A stretch of 63,134 nt of DNA from Candidatus Brocadia sp. (GCA_013360945.1 JABWAQ010000006.1:1-63134); one strand, 5' to 3'. Shown: positions 44,370 to 54,517, counted from the first letter of the stretch. Translations and numbers: made by a program. The notes: a model not told the origin generated them from the letters alone.

Positions 44370-44440
44370 CAGGGGCGAAGCATTTGCCGGAATTTGCAGG
44401 AATGCCTTCTTATTTAAATCAGCAAATGCTTCGCCCCTAC
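44370..44440. repeat. Large palindrome between convergent genes
   Basis: Arms AGGGGCGAAGCATTTGC and GCAAATGCTTCGCCCCT ending in CTAC, with a ~34-nt loop. Related to 28554-28624. Confidence 0.8.
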
Positions 44441-44460
44441 TTCGACGCAAATACGACTTT

Positions 44461-45219
44461 TTATTTCCGGAGAAGGGGAACAAACCGGACGGGAATTACG
44501 GACTCTTTTATGACCTTCGAGGAGGCATCTTTAGTTATCAGCATCAGGTCTTGCACTACATAAACACCACCTACAGGAATAACCATGCGGCCACCAGGTT
44601 TCATCTGGTCAATAAGGGGCTGTGGAATGTGTTCTGCAGCCGCAGTGACGATAATGGCGTCAAAAGGTGCATGCTCCTGCCATCCCTTATAACCGTCACC
44701 AATCATGACTTCCACATTATTGTAATCCAACATTTTTAACCGCTTCCGGGTTTCCTTACCCAAATCTTCAATAATCTCTATTGTGTAAACCTGTTTTACC
44801 AGTCTGGCAAGTATAGCTGCCTGATACCCAGAACCTGTCCCAACCTCTAATACAACGGCATCATCTCCCAACTGTAATAATTCCGTCATAAATGCAACAA
44901 TATACGGTTGAGAGATCGTCTGGCCAAAACCTATAGGCACAGGTTGATCATAATAGCTATACAAACGGTTTTCTTCCGGAATAAACAAGTGACGTGGCAC
45001 TGATTCCATGGCTTCCAATATCTTTTTATCCTTTACTCCACGATATGCAATTTGTTCTTCCACCATACGCTTCCGCTGGCGTCTGAAAGTATCTTCATCT
45101 ACTACGGAGTTCGCACCGCCCATGGCTGAGACCATATTTTTATTACCTATCAACAGGATGATACAAAAGATTACAGCAACTGTACATGAGGCAATAAATA
45201 CAACAGCGCTTATCTTCAT
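44461..45219 (-). CDS. pcm: Protein-L-isoaspartate O-methyltransferase, N-terminally anchored
   Basis: Repairs isoaspartyl damage by carboxyl methylation using SAM. The 252-aa protein has motif I VLEVGTGSGYQAAIL, GFGQTISQPYIVA and the post-motif FDAIIVTAAAEHIPQPL. An N-terminal hydrophobic stretch (residues ~5-25) looks like a signal peptide or anchor, as in a subset of longer Pcm proteins. This suggests an envelope or intracytoplasmic-compartment location. It is a single gene, preceded by repeat-rich DNA. Confidence 0.92.
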   Translation of the reverse strand: MKISAVVFIASCTVAVIFCIILLIGNKNMVSAMGGANSVVDEDTFRRQRKRMVEEQIAYRGVKDKKILEAMESVPRHLFIPEENRLYSYYDQPVPIGFGQTISQPYIVAFMTELLQLGDDAVVLEVGTGSGYQAAILARLVKQVYTIEIIEDLGKETRKRLKMLDYNNVEVMIGDGYKGWQEHAPFDAIIVTAAAEHIPQPLIDQMKPGGRMVIPVGGVYVVQDLMLITKDASSKVIKESVIPVRFVPLLRK

Positions 45220-45229
45220 AGAATTTTTT

Positions 45230-45513
45230 CACACTGAAAAGACCCTAACCCGAACGAGTGGAAAAGACAAAATTCGTGAGTCAACCCTGTCAGGGTTTAA
45301 AACCCTGACAGGGTTAATTTGATGCATAGGAATTTCAAACTTCTCTGCTACTGCCTTACACACCCCCAACCCCCTCTCAAGAGAGGACTAAAGAAGTCCC
45401 CTCCTGGGAGGGGATTCAGGGGTGGGTTTAACCTTATAATAAAAAGTCGCCGAAGTTCTGATTAATTCACATTTCTGCTAAAAGTCCCGTAAAGATGGTC
45501 CGTTTGTAGTGTC
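45230..45513. repeat. Repeat-rich spacer between selD and pcm
   Basis: Holds a piece of the CCCGAACGAGT repeat (45243), a perfect palindrome AACCCTGTCAGGGTTT/AAACCCTGACAGGGTT (45284-45316) and a GC-rich inverted repeat (about 45360-45428). No gene. Confidence 0.7.
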
Positions 45514-46563
45514 TCATGGTGAAACGATAATAGAAACATCCATTCTCTCGCACACCTCACCAATAATACCCGTCACCATAACACCTCTTTCCTTGAGTTT
45601 TGCACATAACGTCTCCGACTTTTCTTTTGAGATCGAGATAAGCAGGCCACCGGAGGTTTGTGAATCAAACAAGACGTCAACCAACCCCTCTCGCACCCTG
45701 GAATCTATCCTGATAACATCCTTTAAATATTTTTTACTGAGTTTTGATACCCCCGGTATCAATCCCATCCTGACATAGCGTTCGCAACCTTCAAATACCG
45801 GTATGCGTTCAGCGAAGAAGGATAACGTTACCCTGCTGGCCTCTGCCATCTCGTATGCGTGACCCATAAGGCCAAACCCGGTGATATCCGTACAGGCACT
45901 GGCGCCAACCTCCAGCATCACCTCTGAGGCCGTCTTATTTAACAAAACCATGCTCTTCGTAACGATGCTGATATCTTCCTCAAAAACCTTGTTGGCCTTA
46001 ATGGCCGAGATGATCAGTCCTGTGCCAAGCGGTTTGGTCAACACTAACATGTCACCTGCCCTGGCGCCCGCGTTGGTCACAATCTTGTCAGGGTGGATAA
46101 TACCGGTGACCGATAATCCATATTTGATCTCGTTATCCTGCAGGGTATGACCACCAACCACTGCCGCGCCCGCCTCATTGACCTTGTCGGCGCCACCCTT
46201 AAGTATTTCCACGAGCACATCCTTATCCAGTGATTTTAAGGGATAGCAGAGTATGTTCATTGCCGTGAGTGGTTTGCCGCCCATGGCATAGACGTCACTC
46301 AATGCATTGGCAGCGGCTATCTGCCCATAATCATACGGATTATTTACCACCGGTGTAAAAAAATCCAGGGTTCCCACCAGCGCCATTTCATCGCTGATCT
46401 TATAAATGCCGGCGTCGGCAAAGGTCTTGGGGCCAACCAGTACCCGGTCATTGGGATATTCGGGTAAACGCCTGACTATGTACGCCATGTCTTCGACGGG
46501 GATCTTACCGGCTCACCCACCGCAGGTGGCATAATCGATCAATCGTTTTTTCCCCCACACCAC
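45514..46563 (-). CDS. selD: Selenide, water dikinase, itself a selenoprotein (UGA at codon 17)
   Basis: Makes selenophosphate, the selenium donor for Sec-tRNA, from selenide and ATP. An ATG-initiated frame at 46488 gives only 324 residues and lacks the active site. Extending upstream in the same frame restores KKRLIDYATCGG-U-AGKIPVED, with TGA at 46513-46515 exactly where the active-site Cys/Sec sits and the essential Lys three residues on. The best start is a GTG at 46563, preceded by AAGGGGGTGAG; total 349 residues. The remainder has the PurM-like ATP-binding features. A bacterial SECIS hairpin should follow the UGA but I could not confirm one by eye. Confidence 0.9.
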
Positions 46564-46619
46564 AGGTCTCACCCCCTTTCATGAATATGGCAACTGTTAC
46601 ATTTTATCCACATTTGATT

Positions 46620-47108
46620 TTACTGGAACCACGAGGTGGATTTCTCTTTTGGATTGAATTTGGCGTGACACTCGTCACAACTGTTCACCACCTTGAAAAA
46701 GGCAGACGTGGCCTTGTCTTTGTTCTTTTCCTGACAGGCGCCAATCAACTCCAATGCACTCATATGAAACTTGACATCGAGGTTTATAAACTCTACCGGC
46801 AATTCCTTTTTATTGGCGCCCGTGAATGCCACAGGACTCGCCTCTTTCAGTTTTTTCGTGTCCTTTTTAATAGACTCCCAGTCCTGCTGATTAATCGACG
46901 TTGATAAATGTTTTAACAGAACCTTGATGTCTTTCATGTGTACGATGAAGCCCTCTTCGTTCTTGATAAAACCAAGATCTTCATGTCGTTTTGTCTCTGC
47001 TTGTTCTTTTTCCTGAGAGACCGGTTTTGTTTCCAGTATTTCCGTTTCATTTTTGCCACAACCAAACATGCATATCATCAAAAAAGTTACAATAACAATT
47101 TTTTTCAT
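46620..47108 (-). CDS. Cytochrome c lipoprotein (c'/c556-like)
   Basis: 162 residues. The signal peptide has a lipobox ending in FGC, so the protein is a lipid-anchored periplasmic one. The helical mature domain ends with CDECH, a single CxxCH c-type haem site near the C-terminus as in four-helix cytochromes c' and c556. The spacing (VNSCDECHAKFN) is typical. ATG 47108 is preferred over 47117. Role unknown; possibly electron transfer or NO binding. It sits between selD and kbl on the same strand. Confidence 0.85.
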   Translation of the reverse strand: MKKIVIVTFLMICMFGCGKNETEILETKPVSQEKEQAETKRHEDLGFIKNEEGFIVHMKDIKVLLKHLSTSINQQDWESIKKDTKKLKEASPVAFTGANKKELPVEFINLDVKFHMSALELIGACQEKNKDKATSAFFKVVNSCDECHAKFNPKEKSTSWFQ

Positions 47109-47220
47109 GTGAAGCACTCAACCTCATAAATAAAAGTATAAAGAGTTATTTCCGTTAACTTATGACTTATTTGCATACTAAATTCTTTTCTCCTAAAAAT
47201 CAATAGAAATGAGATATTCA

Positions 47221-48402
47221 TTACAGTATTCCCAGTACTTTCCCGATCTTCTCAAAACGTCCTGCCGCCCACGCAAGGTCATCCCTGCCGTGTGCAGCCG
47301 AAAGCATCACACGGATGCGCGCCTTGCCAATGGGAACCGTAGGGTAACCAATGGCCTGGGCAAAGATGCCTTCATCGAACAACCTTTGGCTAAACTCCCT
47401 GGCAATCTTTGCGTCTCCTATGATAACGGGAGTAATCGGCGTTTTCGTTTGACCAAGATTAAACCCTGCCTGTTTCATTTTCTCCTGGTAAAACACGGTA
47501 TTTTCCCAGAGTTGCCTGACCAGAGCATCTGAGGCGACAAGGGTATCAACTGCTGCAATACAGGCCGCTACGTCAGCAGCAGTAACTGCGCTGGAAAAGA
47601 GGAAGGGACGCCCTCTTTGCGCCAGATACTCCGTTAATCTTTTATTGCCTGCAATGTATCCTCCCACCACACTAAACGCCTTTGACAGGGTACCCACCTC
47701 GATACCGACCTTGCCATGGAGATTGAAGTGGTCTGCAATGCCCCTCCCGCCTCGTCCCAATACACCTTCTCCGTGTGCATCATCCACCATGGTAATGGCC
47801 CCAAAGGTTTCGGCGATCCTCACGATTTCAGGTAATGGTGCAATATCTCCCTCCATGCTGAAGACACCATCGGTAATAATGAGCATTCGTCTGCCCCTTT
47901 TTTCATCCGAAATCTTTGCCTGAAGGTCAGCAGGATTGCAGTGCTCATATCGTACAATCTTTGCTTTGGAAAGACGACATCCGTCGATGATACTGGCGTG
48001 GTTGAGTTCGTCCGAAAAGACAGTGTCCCCCTCTCTAACAATTGCAGGAATAACCGCCAGGTTTGCACAGAACCCGGATTGAAAAGATATCGTGCTTTCC
48101 GCTCCCTTAAAGAGGGCGAGTTTCCTTTCGAGTTCCTTATGGAGTGTCGTTGTTCCGGCAATGGTCCTTACCGCAGCCGGGCCCACACCATACTCCTCAA
48201 TAGCCTTTTGTGCTGCGGACTTTAGATGAGGATTATTGGCAAAACCCAGGTAATTGTTCGAGCAGAGATTGAATACCTTCTTCCCATCCACGGTAATCCA
48301 GGCGCCCTGAGGGCCTTCAATCGTGCGGATATTTATCAAGAGACCCGCCTCTTTCAGTTTCACTAATTCTTCTGTGATAAAATCTAGTTTGTTCATATTC
48401 AA
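47221..48402 (-). CDS. kbl: 2-amino-3-ketobutyrate CoA ligase (glycine C-acetyltransferase)
   Basis: PLP enzyme of the alpha-oxoamine synthase family (393 aa). It cleaves 2-amino-3-oxobutyrate to glycine and acetyl-CoA, the second step of threonine catabolism. [35 protein letters not shown] and the PLP Lys in [11 protein letters not shown] are visible. BioF is a close relative, but tdh lies on the same strand 7.4 kb away, which favours Kbl. The intervening DNA is a defence and toxin-antitoxin island, so the kbl-tdh pair appears to have been split. Confidence 0.88.
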   Translation of the reverse strand: MNMNKLDFITEELVKLKEAGLLINIRTIEGPQGAWITVDGKKVFNLCSNNYLGFANNPHLKSAAQKAIEEYGVGPAAVRTIAGTTTLHKELERKLALFKGAESTISFQSGFCANLAVIPAIVREGDTVFSDELNHASIIDGCRLSKAKIVRYEHCNPADLQAKISDEKRGRRMLIITDGVFSMEGDIAPLPEIVRIAETFGAITMVDDAHGEGVLGRGGRGIADHFNLHGKVGIEVGTLSKAFSVVGGYIAGNKRLTEYLAQRGRPFLFSSAVTAADVAACIAAVDTLVASDALVRQLWENTVFYQEKMKQAGFNLGQTKTPITPVIIGDAKIAREFSQRLFDEGIFAQAIGYPTVPIGKARIRVMLSAAHGRDDLAWAAGRFEKIGKVLGIL

Positions 48403-48515
48403 CGAAATTTACTCGTAGTTGTACTAAAAGAATAAATTGATACGAAAAAGTATTCGCTTTTATTCATGTCATATTGTTTTAAAGAAGTCAATTAATGATT
48501 GCTTTAGTTTTTCAG

Positions 48516-48929
48516 TTAGTCCTTCAGATGATAACAAAGTTGAGAAAATTGTTCCCACTTCAAATTAAAACCGTAGATATGCCTGAAAAGATGGCGAAAA
48601 CTAAGGTATTCTTTTAGCTCTATAAACAAGTCTTCTTTAACGACCTCTTTTCTGATTCCTTCATCGGGTGTTGCCATTTGCTTAAGTAATTGTCTGTGCC
48701 AGTCTTCACCTTCTGGCATTTTATGGTCAACTGAGAGTGCAATTCTTTCAAAAATCTTTTCAACACCACAATAAAAATCATGTAAAATACTTCCGGCAGC
48801 CCTTGTTTCAAAAAAGTTTGGTTTTTCTGACAACCTGCCTATCAGGCCTGACATTTCTATTATGAGTCTTTGCAGATTTTCTAACTCGACTTCTATGTCT
48901 TTTTTCAAATTATCCCTATCCGTAGACAA
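48516..48929 (-). CDS. hepT: HepT-type HEPN ribonuclease toxin
   Basis: 137 residues, all helical. The catalytic HEPN motif Rx4HxY is present as RHLFRHIY near the C-terminus. It forms the toxin half of a MntA-HepT module; the antitoxin gene precedes and overlaps it by 14 nt. HepT cleaves RNA unless AMPylated by MntA near the motif's Tyr. Confidence 0.88.
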   Translation of the reverse strand: MSTDRDNLKKDIEVELENLQRLIIEMSGLIGRLSEKPNFFETRAAGSILHDFYCGVEKIFERIALSVDHKMPEGEDWHRQLLKQMATPDEGIRKEVVKEDLFIELKEYLSFRHLFRHIYGFNLKWEQFSQLCYHLKD

Positions 48930-49212
48930 GTTCGCCTTCCGTCAGTGTCTTTTCTTTTAAACTTTCGAAGGCATCCTCAAAGGGAATAAGATTGATTTCA
49001 ACCCCTGCCGGCATGAGATCTGAAAGTTCTGTTAATGCTTTTATATAAAGTGCTGGTGGTAATCCAGCAACAACCAGGTCAATATCTGATTTTTTATGGA
49101 TAGTTCCTTTTACTAAAGAACCTATAAGGAAAATTTTTTTGACATGATATTTTTCCTTAAGTAATTTACTACATTTATCCGTCAGCAATCTTAACTCTTC
49201 TCTTTTATTCAT
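48916..49212 (-). CDS. mntA: MntA-type nucleotidyltransferase antitoxin
   Basis: 98 residues with the minimal nucleotidyltransferase signature GSLVKGTIHKKSDIDLVV (GSx10DxD). It inactivates HepT by adding AMP. First gene of the pair, at the kbl-proximal edge of the island. Confidence 0.9.
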   Translation of the reverse strand: MNKREELRLLTDKCSKLLKEKYHVKKIFLIGSLVKGTIHKKSDIDLVVAGLPPALYIKALTELSDLMPAGVEINLIPFEDAFESLKEKTLTEGELVYG

Positions 49213-49450
49213 TCGGCTACCTCCTGACAGTTGATGGGCTAAAATTATTGATCATATTATACAATCCTTTTAATAGAAGCATTTAAATGGTTCGTCAAAT
49301 ACTTCTCCGGATAATCCTTCCAGGTCAATTGTAAATTGGATTTCAGAAACCCTGCTGTCCACTGGTAGTTTAAGGAAATCGGATGTCAGTTTTGGAAATT
49401 TTTTTCATACCCGGCACTAATAAAAGTTTTTCCATTTTTTCGTTTGCTGT
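49213..49450 (-). pseudogene. Frameshifted fragment of unknown gene
   Basis: Two short minus-strand frames join across one indel: EKLLLVPGMKKISKTDIRFP (from 49435) and LKLPVDSRVSEIQFTIDLEG followed by LSGEVFDEPFKCFY. They look like the tail of a coding gene that once continued the defence operon. Family not recognised. Confidence 0.35.
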
Positions 49451-50872
49451 TTACTCTTCATCAAAAATTGAAGTTTTATAAATTATTTTATTCAAAAGTT
49501 CATTTACCAAAAGTATTTCCTTAGAAGTAGGTCTAATACCTTCCTTTAATTTTCTTCCGAGATTGTGAACAGCATTGGTGAAATAATCCGGAATCTCATC
49601 GTTCTCCTTGCAATATTGGTAAATTACTTTCCATTTTTGTGTACTTATATTTTTAATTGTTGCCTCTATTTCCTTAAAATTTGAATTTTCAACTTCTGTA
49701 TCACTTATCCTGCGCCGAGGTCTTGTTTCCGGATTAATTAAATCATCGGGAGGTACTGGGATTGAGGTATTTTTAAATTCCTCTTTCATTGCAATCCAAC
49801 AATCCTGCTTTTTTCCCCACTCTCCGTACAAAGCCCCTGGAGCAGAGTTCTTAATAAAATTTTCAACTAAACGCATTAAATCTCTTAAAATAATTTGAAG
49901 TTCCTCTGATATAGATTGGTTTGTCCATATTTTATAAAGATCTAATTTATATTCAGTTAAATAACCTAGCAAAGAAATTGCATAAGGAACCGTTATGTAC
50001 CGAAGGTCGCCTATAGCATTAGGTTTTACACCATATAACTTTTCTGCTGTCCTGAACAGGATTGCTTTTGAAACAATATCCTCAAAATATATATTGTCAG
50101 GCTTATCAATAAGATTGTTATTAAGGAATTGCGCATAGTTCTTCTGATTGCCCTGAACTACAAGATGAGGACCGATTCTTAATTTATTTCCATCGCAAAT
50201 CTCCCGGTATGCATTTACATACTTCGCCAAATCTTCCTTGTTAAACATTTGCTTTTTTGGATTCTTCAAGTCAAAGGCCTTTTGTTTCGTCTTGGTAAAA
50301 CCCTCTTTAATTCTAGCATTCTTATACTGACCTCTTGCTCTTTCATAGAACCATCTTGTTTGATTAATTTGCCCTGTTACATGTGGTGTAAAAATGGTGC
50401 GTGATAATTTTTCCAGTTCAATGTGGTACGGTATGTTTGAACTCAAATCAGAAACAGACACCTTGTTTTGTGTGTTTGCATATTCTGATATTCTTGAAAC
50501 AATTTTGCTGAAATCGTTTCTGTTTTTAACTACGGTCAATTTCGCCTGCACAAATACTCCTGAAATATCCGCCTTGTCTTTTTTTAATGTATGATAAATC
50601 GATGCTGTTGTCTGCCCTCCGTTCACAATCTGAAAATCTTTGACTTTTGAAATAAGACATCCTTTTCCATCTTCTGATTTTGCAATTTCAATCTCTTCGG
50701 CAGTCACAGCAATTCCGTTGTTGAAAGCAAGAAACATGTGTGGATCTTCATTTATGGTTTTTCGCATTCCTTTATTAATCTTGCCAGTAAATTGCAGAAA
50801 CGAACGAACATTTTGTTCTAACAAGCGTGAACCATATCTTTCATAAATTGTCGCTAGTGTTTCCCCTGACAT
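49451..50872 (-). CDS. AIPR-family abortive-infection protein, 5'-truncated
   Basis: 473 residues matching the AIPR (abortive infection phage resistance) family: YGSRLLEQNVRSFLQ, AFNNGIAVTAEEIE and FQIVNGGQTTASIYHTL. Homologous in-frame codons (IPCIISPSENDQYQSYLA) continue upstream past the ATG to about 50930, then the frame ends where the helicase gene stops. The ~200 N-terminal residues normal for the family are missing. It is likely a remnant or a shortened functional version. AIPR genes are often next to DNA cytosine methylase/Vsr clusters, as here. Confidence 0.8.
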   Translation of the reverse strand: MSGETLATIYERYGSRLLEQNVRSFLQFTGKINKGMRKTINEDPHMFLAFNNGIAVTAEEIEIAKSEDGKGCLISKVKDFQIVNGGQTTASIYHTLKKDKADISGVFVQAKLTVVKNRNDFSKIVSRISEYANTQNKVSVSDLSSNIPYHIELEKLSRTIFTPHVTGQINQTRWFYERARGQYKNARIKEGFTKTKQKAFDLKNPKKQMFNKEDLAKYVNAYREICDGNKLRIGPHLVVQGNQKNYAQFLNNNLIDKPDNIYFEDIVSKAILFRTAEKLYGVKPNAIGDLRYITVPYAISLLGYLTEYKLDLYKIWTNQSISEELQIILRDLMRLVENFIKNSAPGALYGEWGKKQDCWIAMKEEFKNTSIPVPPDDLINPETRPRRRISDTEVENSNFKEIEATIKNISTQKWKVIYQYCKENDEIPDYFTNAVHNLGRKLKEGIRPTSKEILLVNELLNKIIYKTSIFDEE

Positions 50873-50939
50873 GATAGCAAGATAAGATTGATACTGGTCG
50901 TTTTCTGATGGTGAAATAATGCAGGGAATTTCGAAACTG

Positions 50940-52916
50940 CTAAAGAGTTTTGATGCCGATACTTTTTAAATAGTTGAAAGTTTTGTCGTAGTATTCTGGC
51001 TTTCTAGTGTGGTCTTCAACATTTCCTTCCGGGAGAACGATTATCATTCCTTGTCGAGCTCTGGTTAACAATACTCTGTAGGCGTTAATCAAATATCTTT
51101 TTCTTTCTTCCTTGTGAATGTTTTGCCATTTATTACCAACAAAAGAAAAAGTTTCCCATCCGCTTTCAGAATATCTTAAATCACCGTCCCAAGTAACACA
51201 AGCCCAATCCAATTCCAAGCCCTGAACATGAAATTCCGTTGCAACATCTTCCAAATAATACGAAGAACGAACATCATCTTTACCCTCTAAAAACCAATTG
51301 ACAGGATTCATTGGGGATTTAACATCAATTGCAAGTGGCTTTAATCTTTGGGCTTGGGAGGAAACTACTATTCCATATCGTTCGGTTCCTCTTGATTTTT
51401 GTTTTAACCATTCCTTTGCTTTTGCTAAATCTCTTGTTAAAATAATTGGATAATTTTCTGAGATGGACGACAGCGTTTCTCTTACTTCATCTATGTTCAA
51501 GTCCAAAAGTAATTTTACAAAAAAAGAAACTTTCTCTGCTCTGAAAGACCTCATTGAAACAGAGAGATGCAAATCTTTATTATATTTTGTAACCCCTCTT
51601 TCTTGAAGTTTACTGATGGATTCGGTTGCCGCATATTCACTATCAGTTAGGTTTGGTGAAATACAAACATCCCAGTCAGTAAATTTATTGTAAATGGCAT
51701 TTAACCATTCTGATATTCCTGCCTCTCCAGTATTTATTTCTTGCCCACCTCCAACTAAACAAACGATAACAGCCCAATCTTTATGTCTATCAAGGCAAGA
51801 AATAAGAAACTCTGGTTCTGAATAATCAAAATTAATCTGATTCTTTTTTTGCCTCATGAATTTAACGGTCTGCTCTTTATTCCAAGCTCTTTGAGCTTCA
51901 TCAAAAATCGCAACATGGTCATAAGGTGGATTTGGGTCAACAAGATAAGCATCTCTATAATGATGAATTATTTGTATGAATGCTTTTACTCCTTCTTTCG
52001 CCTTTGACTTAGTTATTCTATTTCCAAGTTCTCTTTCCCGATTAACTTTGTCTCTTGTCAAAGCTTCTTGAAGAATTGCTACTAAAGGAGCATTACCAGA
52101 TAAATAAACACTTGTATTACTTTTTTCATTATCTAAATGTAAGGTTGCTACTTTTAATCCTACTAAAGTTTTTCCAGCGCCAGGTACACCCGTTACAAAA
52201 CAAATTACTTTCTCGTTTCTGGATTTAGCATAATCAATTATTTCAGATATAGCCGAACTTGTTTTACTCAGATTTATAGCTTCTGCATCATTTCTTGTAA
52301 TTTCTTCAACTGAATGATTGTTGTAAAGTGAAACAGCTGCTTCTATAATTGTTGGGGTAGGAGAATAACTTCCCTTTGCATACTCATCTCCATTTATTTT
52401 TGTTTTACCATGAAAAAACAATAATGTATTCTTGATTGCATCAGGCAAATTATCCTTATTCGACTTTATAGGAAAAATCAAATCGTCATTGTGCGGAGTT
52501 AAAGAAATCTCGGTTAATAAATTTCTTGCTTCTGTTGCAACTAATATTGGTGCTAAAACCGCAGAATGGCTTGGCTTGTGGAAGTTTTTCAAATCAAGAG
52601 CATAATCCCAAACTTGGTCGATGTTGTAACTTAAAAATTCATTCTCCCCAACTTTAAATTCAATAACAAAAACAATATTATCAATAATAACTAAACAATC
52701 TACACGCTTTCCCATTCTTGGGATTGAGAACTCAAAAAAAATTGTCCCGCAATATCCATCTAAAGCTTTCTTCAGAATATGTATTTGTTGTTCCCACGAC
52801 TTGTTTTGATTAATAGTAGAATCAAATTGATCAGATAAAGAAATCGAACCAATTATCTCTTTTATGCTTTTATTTAGAAAAGTTTCTATAAAATCCTTGT
52901 AATAAAAATTAAGCAT
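50940..52916 (-). CDS. Nuclease-like plus DUF2075 (SLFN group 3) helicase protein
   Basis: 658 residues. The N-terminal ~100 show a PD-(D/E)xK nuclease-like core (Asp73 in RVDCLVII, Glu86 and Lys88 in VIEFK). The rest is a DUF2075/Schlafen group 3 helicase with Walker A GVPGAGKTLVG (Lys249), Walker B AIFDEAQRAW and C-terminal helicase motifs (VLLTRARQGM). It begins 4 nt after a 123-aa gene and follows the methylase in one tight operon. It is a plausible restriction effector of the cluster. Confidence 0.85.
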   Translation of the reverse strand: MLNFYYKDFIETFLNKSIKEIIGSISLSDQFDSTINQNKSWEQQIHILKKALDGYCGTIFFEFSIPRMGKRVDCLVIIDNIVFVIEFKVGENEFLSYNIDQVWDYALDLKNFHKPSHSAVLAPILVATEARNLLTEISLTPHNDDLIFPIKSNKDNLPDAIKNTLLFFHGKTKINGDEYAKGSYSPTPTIIEAAVSLYNNHSVEEITRNDAEAINLSKTSSAISEIIDYAKSRNEKVICFVTGVPGAGKTLVGLKVATLHLDNEKSNTSVYLSGNAPLVAILQEALTRDKVNRERELGNRITKSKAKEGVKAFIQIIHHYRDAYLVDPNPPYDHVAIFDEAQRAWNKEQTVKFMRQKKNQINFDYSEPEFLISCLDRHKDWAVIVCLVGGGQEINTGEAGISEWLNAIYNKFTDWDVCISPNLTDSEYAATESISKLQERGVTKYNKDLHLSVSMRSFRAEKVSFFVKLLLDLNIDEVRETLSSISENYPIILTRDLAKAKEWLKQKSRGTERYGIVVSSQAQRLKPLAIDVKSPMNPVNWFLEGKDDVRSSYYLEDVATEFHVQGLELDWACVTWDGDLRYSESGWETFSFVGNKWQNIHKEERKRYLINAYRVLLTRARQGMIIVLPEGNVEDHTRKPEYYDKTFNYLKSIGIKTL

Positions 52917-52920
52917 GTAG

Positions 52921-53292
52921 TTATTCTTTGGTTTCTACCGAATCATAGTTTTCAGTTTTATTTTTATCAATAAGTTTCAAAACATCATTTGTCATTTTCA
53001 GCTTTTCCCTATACCAGTCATTTCTTCCATACACAAGAGGTTCAATCCTTTTCCCATTTCCGTTCCGCCAATTCATTGTCAAAATTTTTTCAACTGCCTT
53101 TTGTGCAAACTGTGTAGGATATAAAACATTTTGGGCAATAATTTTCCCTTTTGAATCAGTTCCAACAGTTAAAGCACCAACTTCAACAATCTTGTTTGCT
53201 TCTTCCAAAATATTTAATTCCAATTCATGAGAGTAGATTTTGGCTCTTTCTCTCAATTCCGCAATTGTATTTTTAATGTATTGTGAGTCCAT
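52921..53292 (-). CDS. Unknown 123-aa protein in methylase-helicase operon
   Basis: No family recognised. The N-terminal half is an amphipathic helix (ELRERAKIYSHELELNILEE). The second half has conserved-looking aromatic and Arg/Asn positions (LYPTQFAQKAVEKI, MNWRNGNGKRIEP, YGRNDWYREKL). There is no signal peptide. It lies 22 nt after dcm and 4 nt before the helicase gene, so it is almost certainly part of the same defence unit, perhaps a specificity or adaptor subunit. Confidence 0.7.
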   Translation of the reverse strand: MDSQYIKNTIAELRERAKIYSHELELNILEEANKIVEVGALTVGTDSKGKIIAQNVLYPTQFAQKAVEKILTMNWRNGNGKRIEPLVYGRNDWYREKLKMTNDVLKLIDKNKTENYDSVETKE

Positions 53293-53314
53293 TTTTAAAA
53301 TTAGTGTTTGATGT

Positions 53315-54517
53315 TTATGCCGCCTTAGCCATCAGACGAGGAACTGCCTTTCCGATTTGCTTAAATGCTGCTGTTCTTCCGCTCTCAAAATAATAATCGT
53401 CAGGAAATGACTGTAGCCTGGCAGCTTCCCGAACTGAGATTGAACGATTCTGCTCTATATCAGGATGGATGTAATAATGACCGTCTTTAGCAATATGCGC
53501 AACAACTGTTTGTGAGTATGGCACATCATCAGCCACAACCTTGAATCTGTCCAGGAAAGCATACCTGTTTTTATGAGTTTTAAGCCTTTCAGGAAGATCG
53601 TTGTAATCAAGTCTTTCTTTGCTTCTTTTCCATTTTCTTACAGCAATACGATAAATTTCTTTATCCTGCTCTGTGTGCGGCCTTGTAATGTGTTGCGTCA
53701 GGACGTCAAGACCATTTCTTATTCTTGTAAAGCTCAGATAATCATTGATTCCTTCAGCGTATTCATAATATTTATCTTTGCCTTTCCCGTCACTTAATTT
53801 CGGTAAGTCATTAAAAATATTCCCAACCTTATATTCAACCCTGCTTTGACATTTTAGTTGGTCAAACGAAAAATTTATATCCTTTTTCCATCCAATAATG
53901 ATTACCCTTTTTCTGTTTTGAAGTACTCCAAATTCATTCGCATTTACAATAAATGGTTCAACTATATATCCAAAACTCTTAAAATCTGCCTGAATATTCT
54001 TGAAATATTTCCCTTTTTCTGCTGAAAGCAATCCAAGTACATTCTCAAAAATAAACAACTTCGGGCTATATTTTTTCAGGAATCTTCCATACTGGACGTA
54101 CAGATGATTTCTTGGATCATCCCGCATTCCGTTTCTGTCTCTTGCCCGCCCTACTAAAGAATATGCCTGACATGGAGGGCCACCTACTATTATATCTATC
54201 TTTTTCCTGCCAGCGAGCTTTTCTACCATCTGAAAAATCTTAAAATTGTTTTCGTCGCCAATCGAAAGATTAATTACAGATTCCAGTATATGGGAAGGAA
54301 TAACGGAATAAAGCAGATTTCTGCTTATTTCTCCTTTAAGGTATTTAATATAAATATCCAGTTTTTTATTTTCATTGAGATAATGATAGGAAAGCCTTGT
54401 TTTTAGTGTAAAACATGCGGCAGGATCAATTTCAACATGGGCAACAGGTTCAAAACCCGCCCTTTTGAAACCTTCTGAGAAACCACCGGCTCCCGCAAAT
54501 AAGTCGATATATCTCAT
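53315..54517 (-). CDS. dcm: DNA cytosine-5 methyltransferase
   Basis: 400 residues from the ATG at 54517, which overlaps the vsr stop codon as ATGA. Motif I DLFAGAGGFSEGF, catalytic loop GGPPCQAYS, ENVLGLL, and C-terminal motif X SVREAARLQSFPD are present. It methylates cytosine in a target recognised by its variable region. The adjacent Vsr repairs T:G mismatches made when the methylcytosine deaminates. Its 3' neighbours form a putative restriction unit. The recognition sequence is not deducible. Confidence 0.94.
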   Translation of the reverse strand: MRYIDLFAGAGGFSEGFKRAGFEPVAHVEIDPAACFTLKTRLSYHYLNENKKLDIYIKYLKGEISRNLLYSVIPSHILESVINLSIGDENNFKIFQMVEKLAGRKKIDIIVGGPPCQAYSLVGRARDRNGMRDDPRNHLYVQYGRFLKKYSPKLFIFENVLGLLSAEKGKYFKNIQADFKSFGYIVEPFIVNANEFGVLQNRKRVIIIGWKKDINFSFDQLKCQSRVEYKVGNIFNDLPKLSDGKGKDKYYEYAEGINDYLSFTRIRNGLDVLTQHITRPHTEQDKEIYRIAVRKWKRSKERLDYNDLPERLKTHKNRYAFLDRFKVVADDVPYSQTVVAHIAKDGHYYIHPDIEQNRSISVREAARLQSFPDDYYFESGRTAAFKQIGKAVPRLMAKAA

